Part shown: in pieces, positions 26,439 to 34,679 of the stretch
How the letters are laid out: each line of letters starts with the position of its first letter
Position numbering within the stretch: position 1 is the stretch's first letter
DNA from: Catellatospora coxensis
GTDB taxonomy: Bacteria > Actinomycetota > Actinomycetes > Mycobacteriales > Micromonosporaceae
Direction of reading: 5' to 3'
Assembly (NCBI RefSeq): GCF_016862635.1
Contig: NZ_BONI01000001.1
Coordinates: 124,001-188,000, forward strand
DNA: 64,000 bases
The notes under the pieces: model-generated
Told to the model about the DNA's origin: nothing
Database searches by the model: none
What the model saw: only the letters and a program-made list of their open reading frames with translations
Program-made: the position numbers and the translations under genes

Positions 26439-27272
26439 TCAGTGGCGGATCGGGAGCCAGGCGGTGATACGGGGGGCCAGGGCGGCGCCGGCCTTGACCC
26501 ATTTGAAGTGGTCCAGGGGAGCGGCCGCGGCGGCGGTGGTGAGGTGGTCGCGGTGGACCTGCGCGCCGGTGAGGGCGGCGACCAGGTGATCGGTGGTCTC
26601 CGGTGGGGTGTACTGGTCGTCGTCGACGCTGATCGCGAGCACCGGCAGGTCCAGCTGGGACAGACCCGGCTCCGCGCCCAGGTGGGCGGGGAACGCGCCG
26701 TGGCGGGCGGTGTGGGCCCAGTCGCGGATGACGCCGCGGGCCTGGCGGCCGCCGAAGCCCCAGCCGGGCCAGACCCGCAGCACGGCGGAGACGGCGTTGA
26801 CGAACTGCGTCATGGCGAGAACGCCCAGCCCTCGGCGGGGGTAGGTGCGCCAGTACGGCAGCCCGACGGCGATCAGGACCAGTCCGTCCACGCCGTGGTT
26901 CGCGCCGTGGGCGGCTTCGCGGGCCAGGTGCAGCACGCAGATCTGCCCGCCGAGCGAGTGTCCGAGCAGGATGGTGCGCCGCCCGGCGCGGTGTTCCGCG
27001 AGGGCCTCCAGCACGGCGGGGACGTCGTCGGCGAGTTCGGTGTAGCCGTACCGGCTGTCCCAGCCGGGGCGGGGTGCGCTGGCGCCGGTGCCGCGCAGGT
27101 CGGCCACCGCGACGCCGAGACCGGCCGCGTTGAGCGAGTGCGCGAACCGGGTGTAGTAACCGGCGGGCACGCCCATCGCGGGGAAGACGACGACCAGCGG
27201 CGCGGCGGGGTCCGCTACGAGGTGGAGCTGGACGCCGAGCCGGTCGCTGCCACGGTCCACGGTGAGCTGCAT
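26439..27272 (-). CDS. Alpha/beta hydrolase (serine aminopeptidase-like)
   Basis: 277 residues, cytoplasmic. Nucleophile elbow G-H-S-L-G-G (Ser near 108), acid in S-V-D-D-D-Q-Y-T-P-P, His probably in L-D-H-F-K-W near the end. Oxyanion region V-V-F-P-A-M-G-V-P-A-G-Y-Y. Resembles the COG4757-type predicted hydrolases. Single-gene unit on the minus strand, substrate unknown. Confidence 0.85.
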   Translation of the reverse strand: MQLTVDRGSDRLGVQLHLVADPAAPLVVVFPAMGVPAGYYTRFAHSLNAAGLGVAVADLRGTGASAPRPGWDSRYGYTELADDVPAVLEALAEHRAGRRTILLGHSLGGQICVLHLAREAAHGANHGVDGLVLIAVGLPYWRTYPRRGLGVLAMTQFVNAVSAVLRVWPGWGFGGRQARGVIRDWAHTARHGAFPAHLGAEPGLSQLDLPVLAISVDDDQYTPPETTDHLVAALTGAQVHRDHLTTAAAAAPLDHFKWVKAGAALAPRITAWLPIRH

Positions 27273-27359
27273 GGCAGCAGCCTAGACCGCGAGGTTACTC
27301 GCAAGTAAGCACTGTGGGGTGTGACGCGGGCCGCTCGGCGAGGGGTCACCTTCCGCCGC

Positions 27360-27635
27360 TCAGAAGCCGATGGCGAACGCCTGCTCCAGGTCGTGCCGCG
27401 AGTACGAGCGGAACGCGATGTGCGTGTCCGTGTTGAGCACGCCGGGAACCTTCGAGATGCCGCCCGCGATGACCTCGGCGATGTGGTCGAACTCGCGCAC
27501 CCGCACGATGGCGATCAGGTCGACGCCGCCCGCGACGGAGTACACCTCGCTGACTCCCTCCAGGTTGGCCAGCTCCTCGGCGACCTCCGGGATCGCGTCG
27601 GTCGCGCAGTCGATGAGAACGATCGCTGTGATCAC
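27360..27635 (-). CDS. Lrp/AsnC ligand-binding (RAM) domain protein
   Basis: 91 residues: only the effector-binding half of AsnC-type regulators (V-I-T-A-I-V-L-I-D, then V-S-E-V-Y-S-V-A-G-G-V-D-L-I-A, and T-H-I-A-F-R-S-Y). There is no DNA-binding domain. Such stand-alone domains assemble as dimers or octamers and bind amino acids. GTG 27635 has AAGGAG at about 6 bases. Repeat C copy 1 lies just upstream. Confidence 0.85.
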   Translation of the reverse strand: MITAIVLIDCATDAIPEVAEELANLEGVSEVYSVAGGVDLIAIVRVREFDHIAEVIAGGISKVPGVLNTDTHIAFRSYSRHDLEQAFAIGF

Positions 27636-27671
27636 CGGGAACTCCTTGCCGTCGAGCGCCGTGCCCGAACT

Positions 27672-27730
27672 TCGATCATGAACTTGTGCCCGCGACACGC
27701 CGCCGAGCCGTGCCATAAGTTCATGATCGA
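27672..27730. repeat. Intergenic palindromic repeat family C, copy 1
   Basis: TCGATCATGAACTT (27672-27685) pairs exactly with 27717-27730; the 31-base interior contains GACACGCCGCCGAGCC. The reverse complement of 48989-49043 matches it over about 55 bp. It lies between the nucleotidyltransferase stop and the start of the RAM-domain gene on the minus strand, so it may both terminate and shape the next 5' region. Confidence 0.82.
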
Positions 27731-27766
27731 CGCTGTGGGTGTGGCGTGGGTGGGTCTCAGGCCATG

Positions 27767-28594
27767 TTATGGGGCCGGGACGGTGAGGTCGGGGCCGACC
27801 CGGATCACGCGGTGCAGGTTCTCGTGGGGGGCGACGGTGGCGCCGGGCCAGAGGACGCAGTCGCGGACGGTGCCGTGCACGCGGGAGCCGGCGCCGAGGA
27901 TGCTGCCGTGCGCCTCGCCGGTGACCTGTACGCCGGCGCCGAACAGGTTGCCGCCGCCGGCGGCGTCCAGGTTGGCGTCCAGGTAGTCGGTGGGGGTGCC
28001 GCAGTCCAGGTAGCGGCCGGGCAGCGGGATCACGTCCAGGCGGCCGGTCTGCTCGGCGGGACGCCACGTGGTGCGCACGAGCTCGCGAGGCTTGTCGGGC
28101 AGGGCCGCGGCGTCGGCGGCGGGCAGCAGCGACGCGCCCGCGAAGTTGTAGCCGTGGAACGGGTCGGGCAGCCCGGCCTTGACGCCGTGCATCCGGACGC
28201 GCTCGCCGTCCCAGCCGGTCAGCAGCGCGGCCAGGTCCTCGGGGGCGTCGGCGACGACGTACGCGTCGGCGTTGAGCACCAGCACCGCCCGCCCGTCGAT
28301 CCAGCCGCGCAGGTTGCCCAGCGCCCCGGCGGTGCCCAGCGGCTCCGGCTCGAAGGACAGCCGCACCCGGCCGTCCACGTAGTCGGCGATCTGCCCGGCC
28401 AGCCAGTGCGTGTTGACCGCGACCCGGTCCGGCCCGGTCAGCCCGACCTCGGCCAGCCGGTCGAGCGTACGGTCCAGCAGCGTCTGGTTGCCGACCGGCA
28501 CCAAAGCCTTGGGCCGCAGCATGGTCAGCGGGCGCAGCCGGGTGCCCAGGCCCGCGGCGAGTACCACGGCGCAGACGTCGGCGGGTGCTCTCAC
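27767..28594 (-). CDS. Sugar-1-phosphate nucleotidyltransferase-like protein
   Basis: 275 residues. N-terminal G-L-G-T-R-L-R-P-L-T-M-L-R-P-K-A-L signature of NTP transferases, base contact G-T-A-G-A-L, metal Asp in L-N-A-D-A-Y. A left-handed beta-helix start is suggested by the C-terminal V-T-G-E-A-H-G-S-I-L-G-A-G-S. Likely activates a sugar-1-phosphate with NTP, mannose-1-phosphate by family resemblance. GTG 28594 overlaps the NUDIX stop (GTGA), making it the third gene of the rel operon. Confidence 0.85.
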   Translation of the reverse strand: MRAPADVCAVVLAAGLGTRLRPLTMLRPKALVPVGNQTLLDRTLDRLAEVGLTGPDRVAVNTHWLAGQIADYVDGRVRLSFEPEPLGTAGALGNLRGWIDGRAVLVLNADAYVVADAPEDLAALLTGWDGERVRMHGVKAGLPDPFHGYNFAGASLLPAADAAALPDKPRELVRTTWRPAEQTGRLDVIPLPGRYLDCGTPTDYLDANLDAAGGGNLFGAGVQVTGEAHGSILGAGSRVHGTVRDCVLWPGATVAPHENLHRVIRVGPDLTVPAP

Positions 28595-29190
28595 CGCGCC
28601 ACGTCCATGTTGTCGCGCAGGTGCGCCTCCGGGCCGATGCCGTAGTGGCCGAGCAGCCGGGCCGTCGCCGGGGTCACCACGGGCAGCTCGTCGACGGCGT
28701 GCCAGCGGGCCTCCCACACCTCCGCGCCGTCGACGCTGAGCGGGGTGCGGGCGGCGGGCACCCGGGCGGTGAAGACCATGTCCACCCAGTGCCCGCGGTG
28801 GTGCACCACCGCGTTCGGGATCGCCGGGCTGACCTGGTCCAGGGTGAGCCGGATGCCGGTCTCCTCGGCCGCCTCCCGGCACGCCCCGACGATCGGGGGC
28901 TCCCGCCGCTCCAGCAGCCCGGCGGGCAGCGTCCAGCCGCGTCCCGGGGGCTGGCGCAGCAGCAGGATGCGCTCGGGGCCGGCGGCCTCGCTGTCGAAGA
29001 TGAGCACCACCGAGCCCACCGAGTAGCGCGCGGTCACCAGCTTCACCATGCGGCTGCGCCAGCGCGGCGGGATCCGGTAGAAGACGCCGTAGCCGAAGGA
29101 GACGAGTTTCGTGCCCAGCGGCGAGCGCCGGTTCACCCGGGTGCCCGGGTTCGCGCTGGGGGATTCGCCGGTTCGCTCCTCGTTCTTCAC
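28591..29190 (-). CDS. NUDIX hydrolase
   Basis: 199 residues. The Nudix box is complete: G, five residues, E, seven residues, then R-E-A-A-E-E-T-G-I (about 95-117). The N-terminal 55 residues are basic and contain Y-G-V-F-Y-R-I-P-P-R-W-R. GTG 29190 overlaps the rel stop and its own stop overlaps the next start. A role in removing nucleotides such as ppGpp or NDP-sugars would fit the neighbours, but this is an inference. Confidence 0.9.
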   Translation of the reverse strand: MKNEERTGESPSANPGTRVNRRSPLGTKLVSFGYGVFYRIPPRWRSRMVKLVTARYSVGSVVLIFDSEAAGPERILLLRQPPGRGWTLPAGLLERREPPIVGACREAAEETGIRLTLDQVSPAIPNAVVHHRGHWVDMVFTARVPAARTPLSVDGAEVWEARWHAVDELPVVTPATARLLGHYGIGPEAHLRDNMDVAR

Positions 29191-31121
29191 CTTGCCAGGC
29201 TAGTCGACGAGCGTCGCGGCGGCGTGTCAGCGGCGTCGCGGCGCGGGGGGACCACGTTCACCGGGGGCGTGCGGGCCGCCTCGTTCTGGTTGTCCACGCT
29301 GGCGATGAGCTGGTCGACGATGGTGTCCGCGGACACCCGGTGCTCGGCGACGGCGATCAGCAGCGTGTCGAGGTCCGGGTAGTCCAGCGCCTGGGCGAGG
29401 CTGATCAGGCGCTGCTCGTCGGCCAGGGCCCGGTCCCGCCGGCGCAGGGCCAGCCCGATCGCGGCCCGGCCCAGCTGCAGGCGGTCGCTGACGGTGCCCG
29501 CGGCGACCTCGGGCTCGGTGAACCTGCGGCTCAGCCGCAGCCGCGCGTTCGGCGACTTGACGAACTCCAGCCACTCCCGGCGCGGGCCGGGATGGTTACG
29601 CGCCCGGCTGACCAGGATGTCCACCACGTCGCCGTCGGTCAGCGCCGCGTTGAGCGGGGTCAGCACGCCGTTCACGGTCGCCGCGACGCAGCGGTCGCCG
29701 GTCCGGGTGCCCAGCTCGTACGCCACGTCGACCGGGCTCGCGCCCGCGGGCAGCAGTAGCTGGCGTCCCCAGGCGAAGACCTGGATCTGCTGCTCGGCCA
29801 GGTCGCAGCGCAGCGTCTCGACGAACTGCACCGCGTCCGGGGCGGCCTGCTCCAGGTCCAGCGCGCGGCGCAGCCAGGCGTGCTCGCCGTGCTGGCGGGG
29901 CGGCGGCACGACCTCGCGGGGCGCGGTGCGCACCGGGTTGAACAGGCTCAGCGCCGTGCTGCGCCGCGACTGGCGCGCCGGGTATCGGAACGGGGCGACC
30001 ACGCCGTACTCCACCGCGCGGTGCATCTGCTCGGTGCGGATCAGCACCTCGACCATCTGGTCGCCGGGGCCCAGCACCGTGGTGTGCAGCGAGCGGTAGA
30101 GGTTGTTCTTGGGCGCGGCGATGAAGTCCTTGAACCGGCCCGGGATCGGCTTCCACTGCTGGTGCACCGCGCACAGGGCGGCGTAGCAGTCGGGGTCGTC
30201 GCCCTCGAGGATCACCACGATGCGGGGCAGGTCCATCGGGACCGGGCTGCCCGCCTGCTGGGTGTCCTTCCAGATCGAGTAGTAGTGCCGGGGGCGCGGC
30301 TTCACCCGGCCGTCGAGCTTCTCCCGGCGCAGCGCGCCCCGGCCCAGGGTGACCAGGTTCTGCACGTAGTCGTTCCAGTCCGGCCGGTTGGACACCATGC
30401 CGTCGATGCGCTCGTACTCCTCCGGGTCGAGGAAGAGCAGCACCTTGTCTTCCAGCTCGCGCTTGAGCGCCTGGATGCCGAGCCGGTCGCACAGCGGCAC
30501 CAGCACCTCGCGGGTCGCACCGGCGATGCGGGCGCGGGAGGCCGCCGAGCGCGCGTCCAGCGTCTGCATGTTGTGCAGCCGGTCGGCGAGCTTGATGACC
30601 AGCACCCGGATGTCCTGCCCCGCGGCGACGATCATCTTGCGGATGGTCTCGGCCTCCGCGCGGGCGCCGAAGTGCGCCTTGTCGAACTTGGTGACCCCGT
30701 CGACCAGGTGCGCGACGTCCGGGCCGAAGTCCGCGCGCAGCTGCGCCAGGGTGTAGCTGGTGTCCTCGACCGTGTCGTGCAGCAGCGCCGCGGCCAGGGT
30801 GGTGCCGTCCATGCCCAGGTGGGCCAGGATCTCCGCGACGGCCAGCGGGTGCGTGATGTACGGGTCGCCGCTCTTGCGCATCTGGCCCCGGTGCATGCGC
30901 TCGGCGACCAGGTAGGCGCGGCGCAGCAGGGCGACGTCGGAGCCGGAGTGCACCTGATGGTGCGCCTTGATCAGTGCGGTGACCGGGTCGGCGGGCGCCG
31001 GCGCCCGCTCGCGCATGTTCGGCCAGCTGAGCATCGCCCGTAGCCGGGTGGTGAGCATGCTCTCCCCGGCCCGGCCCGTGACCGGAATCCCCGTCGCCAC
31101 CGTGGCGGCTTCCGCGTCCAC
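29187..31121 (-). CDS. RelA/SpoT homologue with altered synthetase region
   Basis: 644 residues: HD hydrolase domain with L-L-H-D-T-V-E-D-T (about 113-121), synthetase domain with H-Y-Y-S-I-W-K-D (about 279-286) and G-R-F-K-D-F-I-A-A-P-K-N-N, then a TGS domain. Hydrolase residues look intact. The segment after Y-Y-S-I-W-K-D, where long Rel proteins have R-F-D-D-I-H-D-L and G-V-R, reads Q-Q-A-G-S-P-V-P-M-D-L-P-R, so synthesis may be weak or lost. GTG 31121 is chosen for its ribosome-binding GGGGGTG. A second, housekeeping Rel is expected elsewhere in the genome. Confidence 0.85.
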   Translation of the reverse strand: MDAEAATVATGIPVTGRAGESMLTTRLRAMLSWPNMRERAPAPADPVTALIKAHHQVHSGSDVALLRRAYLVAERMHRGQMRKSGDPYITHPLAVAEILAHLGMDGTTLAAALLHDTVEDTSYTLAQLRADFGPDVAHLVDGVTKFDKAHFGARAEAETIRKMIVAAGQDIRVLVIKLADRLHNMQTLDARSAASRARIAGATREVLVPLCDRLGIQALKRELEDKVLLFLDPEEYERIDGMVSNRPDWNDYVQNLVTLGRGALRREKLDGRVKPRPRHYYSIWKDTQQAGSPVPMDLPRIVVILEGDDPDCYAALCAVHQQWKPIPGRFKDFIAAPKNNLYRSLHTTVLGPGDQMVEVLIRTEQMHRAVEYGVVAPFRYPARQSRRSTALSLFNPVRTAPREVVPPPRQHGEHAWLRRALDLEQAAPDAVQFVETLRCDLAEQQIQVFAWGRQLLLPAGASPVDVAYELGTRTGDRCVAATVNGVLTPLNAALTDGDVVDILVSRARNHPGPRREWLEFVKSPNARLRLSRRFTEPEVAAGTVSDRLQLGRAAIGLALRRRDRALADEQRLISLAQALDYPDLDTLLIAVAEHRVSADTIVDQLIASVDNQNEAARTPPVNVVPPRRDAADTPPRRSSTSLAR

Positions 31122-31234
31122 TGAGGACACCCCCCTCACCGCGTGGAGGTGGAGCGTCGCGTGGCACGTACGCGGCCTCGACGCCCCGTCACGACTGCCC
31201 ACTTCCGAGAGATCTCTGGATATCGCTCCATAGC

Positions 31235-31265
31235 CTAGTAACGAACGTCGCAGCCGAATGGTCAA
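31235..31265 (-). promoter_or_regulatory. Possible promoter of the rel operon
   Basis: On the minus strand TTGACC (31265-31260) and TTACTA or TACTAG (31241-31235) are 18-19 bases apart, a spacing usable by the main sigma factor. The start codon is about 110 bases downstream. Within the 306-base gap 31122-31427 this and the family E element are the only structures seen. Confidence 0.3.
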
Positions 31266-31321
31266 GACCTTTCATGCGTTCGGTCAAGTAATGGCCGAAC
31301 GGGTATGCCGACTGGACTTCC

Positions 31322-31403
31322 GGCGACCGCTCTGCGGCCTTAATCGGTGACATCCTCCGCGTTCGCTCCGGATGTCACCGAGCGGCCGGCAACCGCGGTC
31401 GCC
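31322..31403. repeat. Structured repeat family E, copy 1
   Basis: Core GCGGCCTTAATCGGTG (31334-31349), inner stem CGGTGACATCC (31345-31355) with GGATGTCACCG (31370-31380), 14-base loop ending GTTCGCTCC, then AGCGGCC. Outer arms GGCGACCGC (31322-31330) and GCGGTCGCC (31395-31403) also pair. Copy 2 (52087-52168) keeps the core and loop but uses different, still complementary, stems. It lies just past the exonuclease gene (minus strand) and may end its transcript. Confidence 0.85.
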
Positions 31404-31427
31404 TGTGCGGCCCGCAGCCGCGGTCGC

Positions 31428-33206
31428 CTAGGCCCGGCTCGCCTGGAGGAGCATCTTCCAGCGGGCCGCGCCGCGGGCCGGGGAGGCCCAGCCGGAGGTG
31501 GCCTCCACCAGGCGCGTCTCCGGGCGTTCCAGCCAGTCGAGGATGCGTTCGGTCTCCTCGGGGGTGGCGGCCGGCGTCGGGCCGGGCGCGGCGAGCACCG
31601 TCTCGGCGGTCGGGCGCAGCACGTCGAGCGTCCGTCGGGGGTGGACGCCCGGCTCGGCGGTCGCCGCGGCGGCCAGCCGCCCCCGCCGCACGATGGCGAT
31701 CTCCCACGCGTTGCGCTCGGTGCGCCGGGCCGCGATCAGCTCCTCGATCGAGGTGAGCGACGAAAGCCGCTGCATGCGCACGGCCGCGCGCAGGAACGCG
31801 GCGAGCCGGTCGCGCACCGCCGCCGCGTCCTCGTAGCGCTGCGCGTCGGACAGCTTGCGGATGCGGGCCAGCAGCGGGTCCACGACGGCGTCCGGATCGC
31901 CGTCGAACGCGGCCCGCAGCGGCGCGGCGGCCTGAACGTCGTACTCCTCGACGCTGATCGCGAGCTGGCACGGGGCCGGACACTTGCCGAGTTCGGCGAG
32001 CGCGCAGGCGGGGGAGGCCTTCCGCGGCGACAGCTTCGGCGTGCACTGCCGCAGCGGCAGCGCCTCGTGGATCGCGTCCACCGCCGCCTGGGCGGCCGCC
32101 CGCCCGGCGAACGGCCCCAGGTAGGACGCGCCGTCGGCGGTCAGCTGCCGGACCACGGACAGCCGGGGGAAGGCCTCCGCGGTCAGCTTCAGCCACTGCA
32201 CCCGCTCCGGGTGCTTCGACCGCCGGTTGTACGGCGGCGCGTGCGCCGCGATCAGCCGCAGCTCGCGTACCTGCGCCTCCAGGGCGTGCGCGCACTCGAC
32301 GGCGTCCACCCGCACCGCCGCGCCGAGCATCTCCTTGATCCGGGCCCGGCGCTCGGCGGCGGTGAAGTAGCTGCGCACCCGGGTCGCGATGTCGTTGGAG
32401 GTGCCGACGTACAGCGGCCGGTCGTCGGCGGCCCGGAACAGGTAGACCCCGGGCGCGTGCGGCAGGTTCTCGGCCAGGTGCTTCTTGGCCCGCTGCACCG
32501 GCGCGACCGCCTTGACGAACTCGATGGTGTCGCCGAGCGTGTGCACCCTGTGCCCGCCGAGCCGGGCGATCAGCGCGTGCAGCACCCCGACCGTGGCCCG
32601 CGCGTCGGCCATGGCCCGGTGGTTGGGCTGGTCGCCGACCCGGAAGTACGCCGCCAGCGTGCCGAGCTTGTTGTTGGGCACCTCGTCGCGCAGCAGTACC
32701 CGCCGGGCCAGCGCCACGGTGTCCACGATCCGCGGATTCGGCCAGCGGTAGCCGTGCGCCGCGCAGGCCGCCTTCAGGAAACCCGTGTCGTACGGCGCGT
32801 TGTGCGCGACCAGGACCGCGCCGGACAGGAACTCCAGCAGCGAGGGCAGCACCGCCTCGATCGGCGGGGCCTCCACCGTCATCGCGGTGGTGATGCCGGT
32901 CAGCACGGTGATGAACGGCGGGATCGGCACCCCGGGGTTGATCAGCGTGCCGAACGAGCCCAGTTCCTCGCCGCCGCGCACCTTGACCGCGCCGATCTCG
33001 GTGATGCCCGCGCCGTCCGGCGCGCCGCCGGTGGTCTCCAGGTCGAGCACCACGAATGTGGTGTGCCGCAGGTCCAGCTGCAGCGGATCGGCCAGCATGC
33101 CGTCGAGGGTCGGCTGTTCGAATCGGTCACCGGGCGCGGCGGGGCGCGCGGACGGCACCTGGGACGGGGACGGCACAGACCGGACGCTAAACGTCCGGTA
33201 CGACAT
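31428..33206 (-). CDS. DEDDh exonuclease / UvrC-like GIY-YIG fusion
   Basis: 592 residues. N-terminal epsilon-type 3'-5' exonuclease: V-L-D-L-E-T-T-G-G, H-N-A-P-Y-D-T-G-F, H-R-A-M-A-D-A-R. Middle GIY-YIG endonuclease domain as in UvrC (G-V-Y-L-F with P-L-Y-V-G-T-S), then a Cys-containing segment C-A-L-A-E-L-G-K-C-P-A-P-C and a UVR-like motif Q-R-Y-E-D-A-A-A-V-R-D-R-L. This matches what I recall of Rv2191 of M. tuberculosis, in the same region. Likely a DNA repair nuclease. ATG 33206 lacks a clear ribosome-binding site; GTG 33176 is possible. Confidence 0.88.
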   Translation of the reverse strand: MSYRTFSVRSVPSPSQVPSARPAAPGDRFEQPTLDGMLADPLQLDLRHTTFVVLDLETTGGAPDGAGITEIGAVKVRGGEELGSFGTLINPGVPIPPFITVLTGITTAMTVEAPPIEAVLPSLLEFLSGAVLVAHNAPYDTGFLKAACAAHGYRWPNPRIVDTVALARRVLLRDEVPNNKLGTLAAYFRVGDQPNHRAMADARATVGVLHALIARLGGHRVHTLGDTIEFVKAVAPVQRAKKHLAENLPHAPGVYLFRAADDRPLYVGTSNDIATRVRSYFTAAERRARIKEMLGAAVRVDAVECAHALEAQVRELRLIAAHAPPYNRRSKHPERVQWLKLTAEAFPRLSVVRQLTADGASYLGPFAGRAAAQAAVDAIHEALPLRQCTPKLSPRKASPACALAELGKCPAPCQLAISVEEYDVQAAAPLRAAFDGDPDAVVDPLLARIRKLSDAQRYEDAAAVRDRLAAFLRAAVRMQRLSSLTSIEELIAARRTERNAWEIAIVRRGRLAAAATAEPGVHPRRTLDVLRPTAETVLAAPGPTPAATPEETERILDWLERPETRLVEATSGWASPARGAARWKMLLQASRA

Positions 33207-33277
33207 GGGTGGTCGGCGAGGACGCCGAGCCGCGAACCTGAGCGACAAGATCGGTAAGTCGGTGGAACACTAGGACC

Positions 33278-34642
33278 ATGTCAGCCGCTGAACTTTCGTT
33301 CGACGCCTCCTCCGGGGACCCGGCGGGGGCGGCTGACTTCGTGCCCGAGCCGATCCTGCCCGAGCCGGTCCGCCAGCGGGTGGTCGCGCTGGCCGCGGCC
33401 GTGCTGACCGCACTGCCCAACGACGAGATGCCCGTCGCGCTACGCAAGGTCGCCAAATTCGCGCCCAACCGCCGGGCCCGGCTCGGCGGCGCGGCAATCG
33501 CGGCGCAGCTCACCGCCGACGCGGTGTTCCGGCAGCGGATCAGCGGCCGGGTGCTGGCCGACGCGGGCGAGCTGGGCGCGGCGGTGCTCGGCGGCATGGC
33601 CCCGGCCGCCGCCGACCCGATCGACGTCGCCGCGCTGGCCTACCTGGCCCGCCCCGAGGGCTGGCGTGACCTGCTCGACGCCGCCGGGCAGGCGGTCGCC
33701 GCCGAGGCGGAGAGCACGGCCGTCGCCGAGCACATCCGCGACGCCGAGACGCGGGCCGCCCGCGCCGAGCACGACCGGGCGGTGGCCCGGGTCGAGGCCG
33801 ACAAGCTGCGCGACGAGCTGGCCCGGGTGCGTGACGAGCTGAACCAGCTGCGCGAGGAGACCCGCGCCGGCGGCAAGGCGCTGCGCGAGGCGCAGGCCCA
33901 GCTCAAGCGGGCCAACGAGCTGCTGGCCATCGAGAAGGGCCGGGCCGCCAAGGGGCACGGCGACCACGAGGCCGAGTTGCGCCGGCTGCGCGCGAAACTG
34001 GCCGACGCCGAGGCGGTGGCGGGCGACGCGCGCCAGGCCGCCCGCGACAGCCGGGCCGTCGACGAGGCGCGGCTGTGGCTGCTGCTGGAGACCATCGGGC
34101 AGGCCGCCGTGGGGCTGCGCCGGGAGCTGGCGCTGGACCCGGCGAAGGTGCTGCCGGGGGACACCGTCGCCGCGGCGTACGCCGACATGGCCGGCGCGCC
34201 CACCGCCAGCAACCGGGCTCAGGACGCCGACGACCCGGCCCGGCTGGCCCAGCTGCTCGCCCTGCCCAAGGCGCACCTGGTGGTCGACGGCTACAACGTG
34301 ACCAAACGCGGCTTCGCCGAGATGTCGCTGGAGCAGCAGCGCAACCGGCTCGTCACCGGCCTGGGCGGGGTCGCCGCGCAGACCGGGGCGGAGGTCACCG
34401 TCGTCTTCGACGGGGCCGAGCGGGTGCACGGCCTGCCCGCCCCGCCGCGCGGGGTGCGGGTGCTGTTCTCGCGCAAGGGCGAGACCGCCGACGAGGTGAT
34501 CCGCCGCCTGGTCCGGGCCGAGCCGCCGGGCCGCCCCATCGTCGTGGTCTCCTCCGACCGCGAGGTCGCCGACGGCGTACGCCGCCACGGCGCGTACCCG
34601 CTGAACTCCGAATCCCTCGTCCGCCGCCTCACCCGCAGCTGA
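33278..34642 (+). CDS. NYN-domain RNA-binding protein
   Basis: 454 residues. The first 130 are helical; 145-270 are a charged coiled coil (repeated A-R-A-E-H-D-R, R-D-E-L, Q-A-Q-L-K-R-A-N-E-L-L); residues 325-454 form a YacP-type NYN PIN-like nuclease domain with V-V-D-G-Y-N-V-T-K-R-G, V-V-F-D-G-A-E and V-V-S-S-D-R-E-V. The aspartates of the nuclease site are present. RNA cleavage is predicted, with the coiled coil as a dimer or partner arm. Divergent from the exonuclease fusion by 71 bases. Confidence 0.87.
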   Translation: MSAAELSFDASSGDPAGAADFVPEPILPEPVRQRVVALAAAVLTALPNDEMPVALRKVAKFAPNRRARLGGAAIAAQLTADAVFRQRISGRVLADAGELGAAVLGGMAPAAADPIDVAALAYLARPEGWRDLLDAAGQAVAAEAESTAVAEHIRDAETRAARAEHDRAVARVEADKLRDELARVRDELNQLREETRAGGKALREAQAQLKRANELLAIEKGRAAKGHGDHEAELRRLRAKLADAEAVAGDARQAARDSRAVDEARLWLLLETIGQAAVGLRRELALDPAKVLPGDTVAAAYADMAGAPTASNRAQDADDPARLAQLLALPKAHLVVDGYNVTKRGFAEMSLEQQRNRLVTGLGGVAAQTGAEVTVVFDGAERVHGLPAPPRGVRVLFSRKGETADEVIRRLVRAEPPGRPIVVVSSDREVADGVRRHGAYPLNSESLVRRLTRS

Positions 34643-34679
34643 CCCGGCCATCATGCTCGGGCGGGCTTAGGATCGGGCG

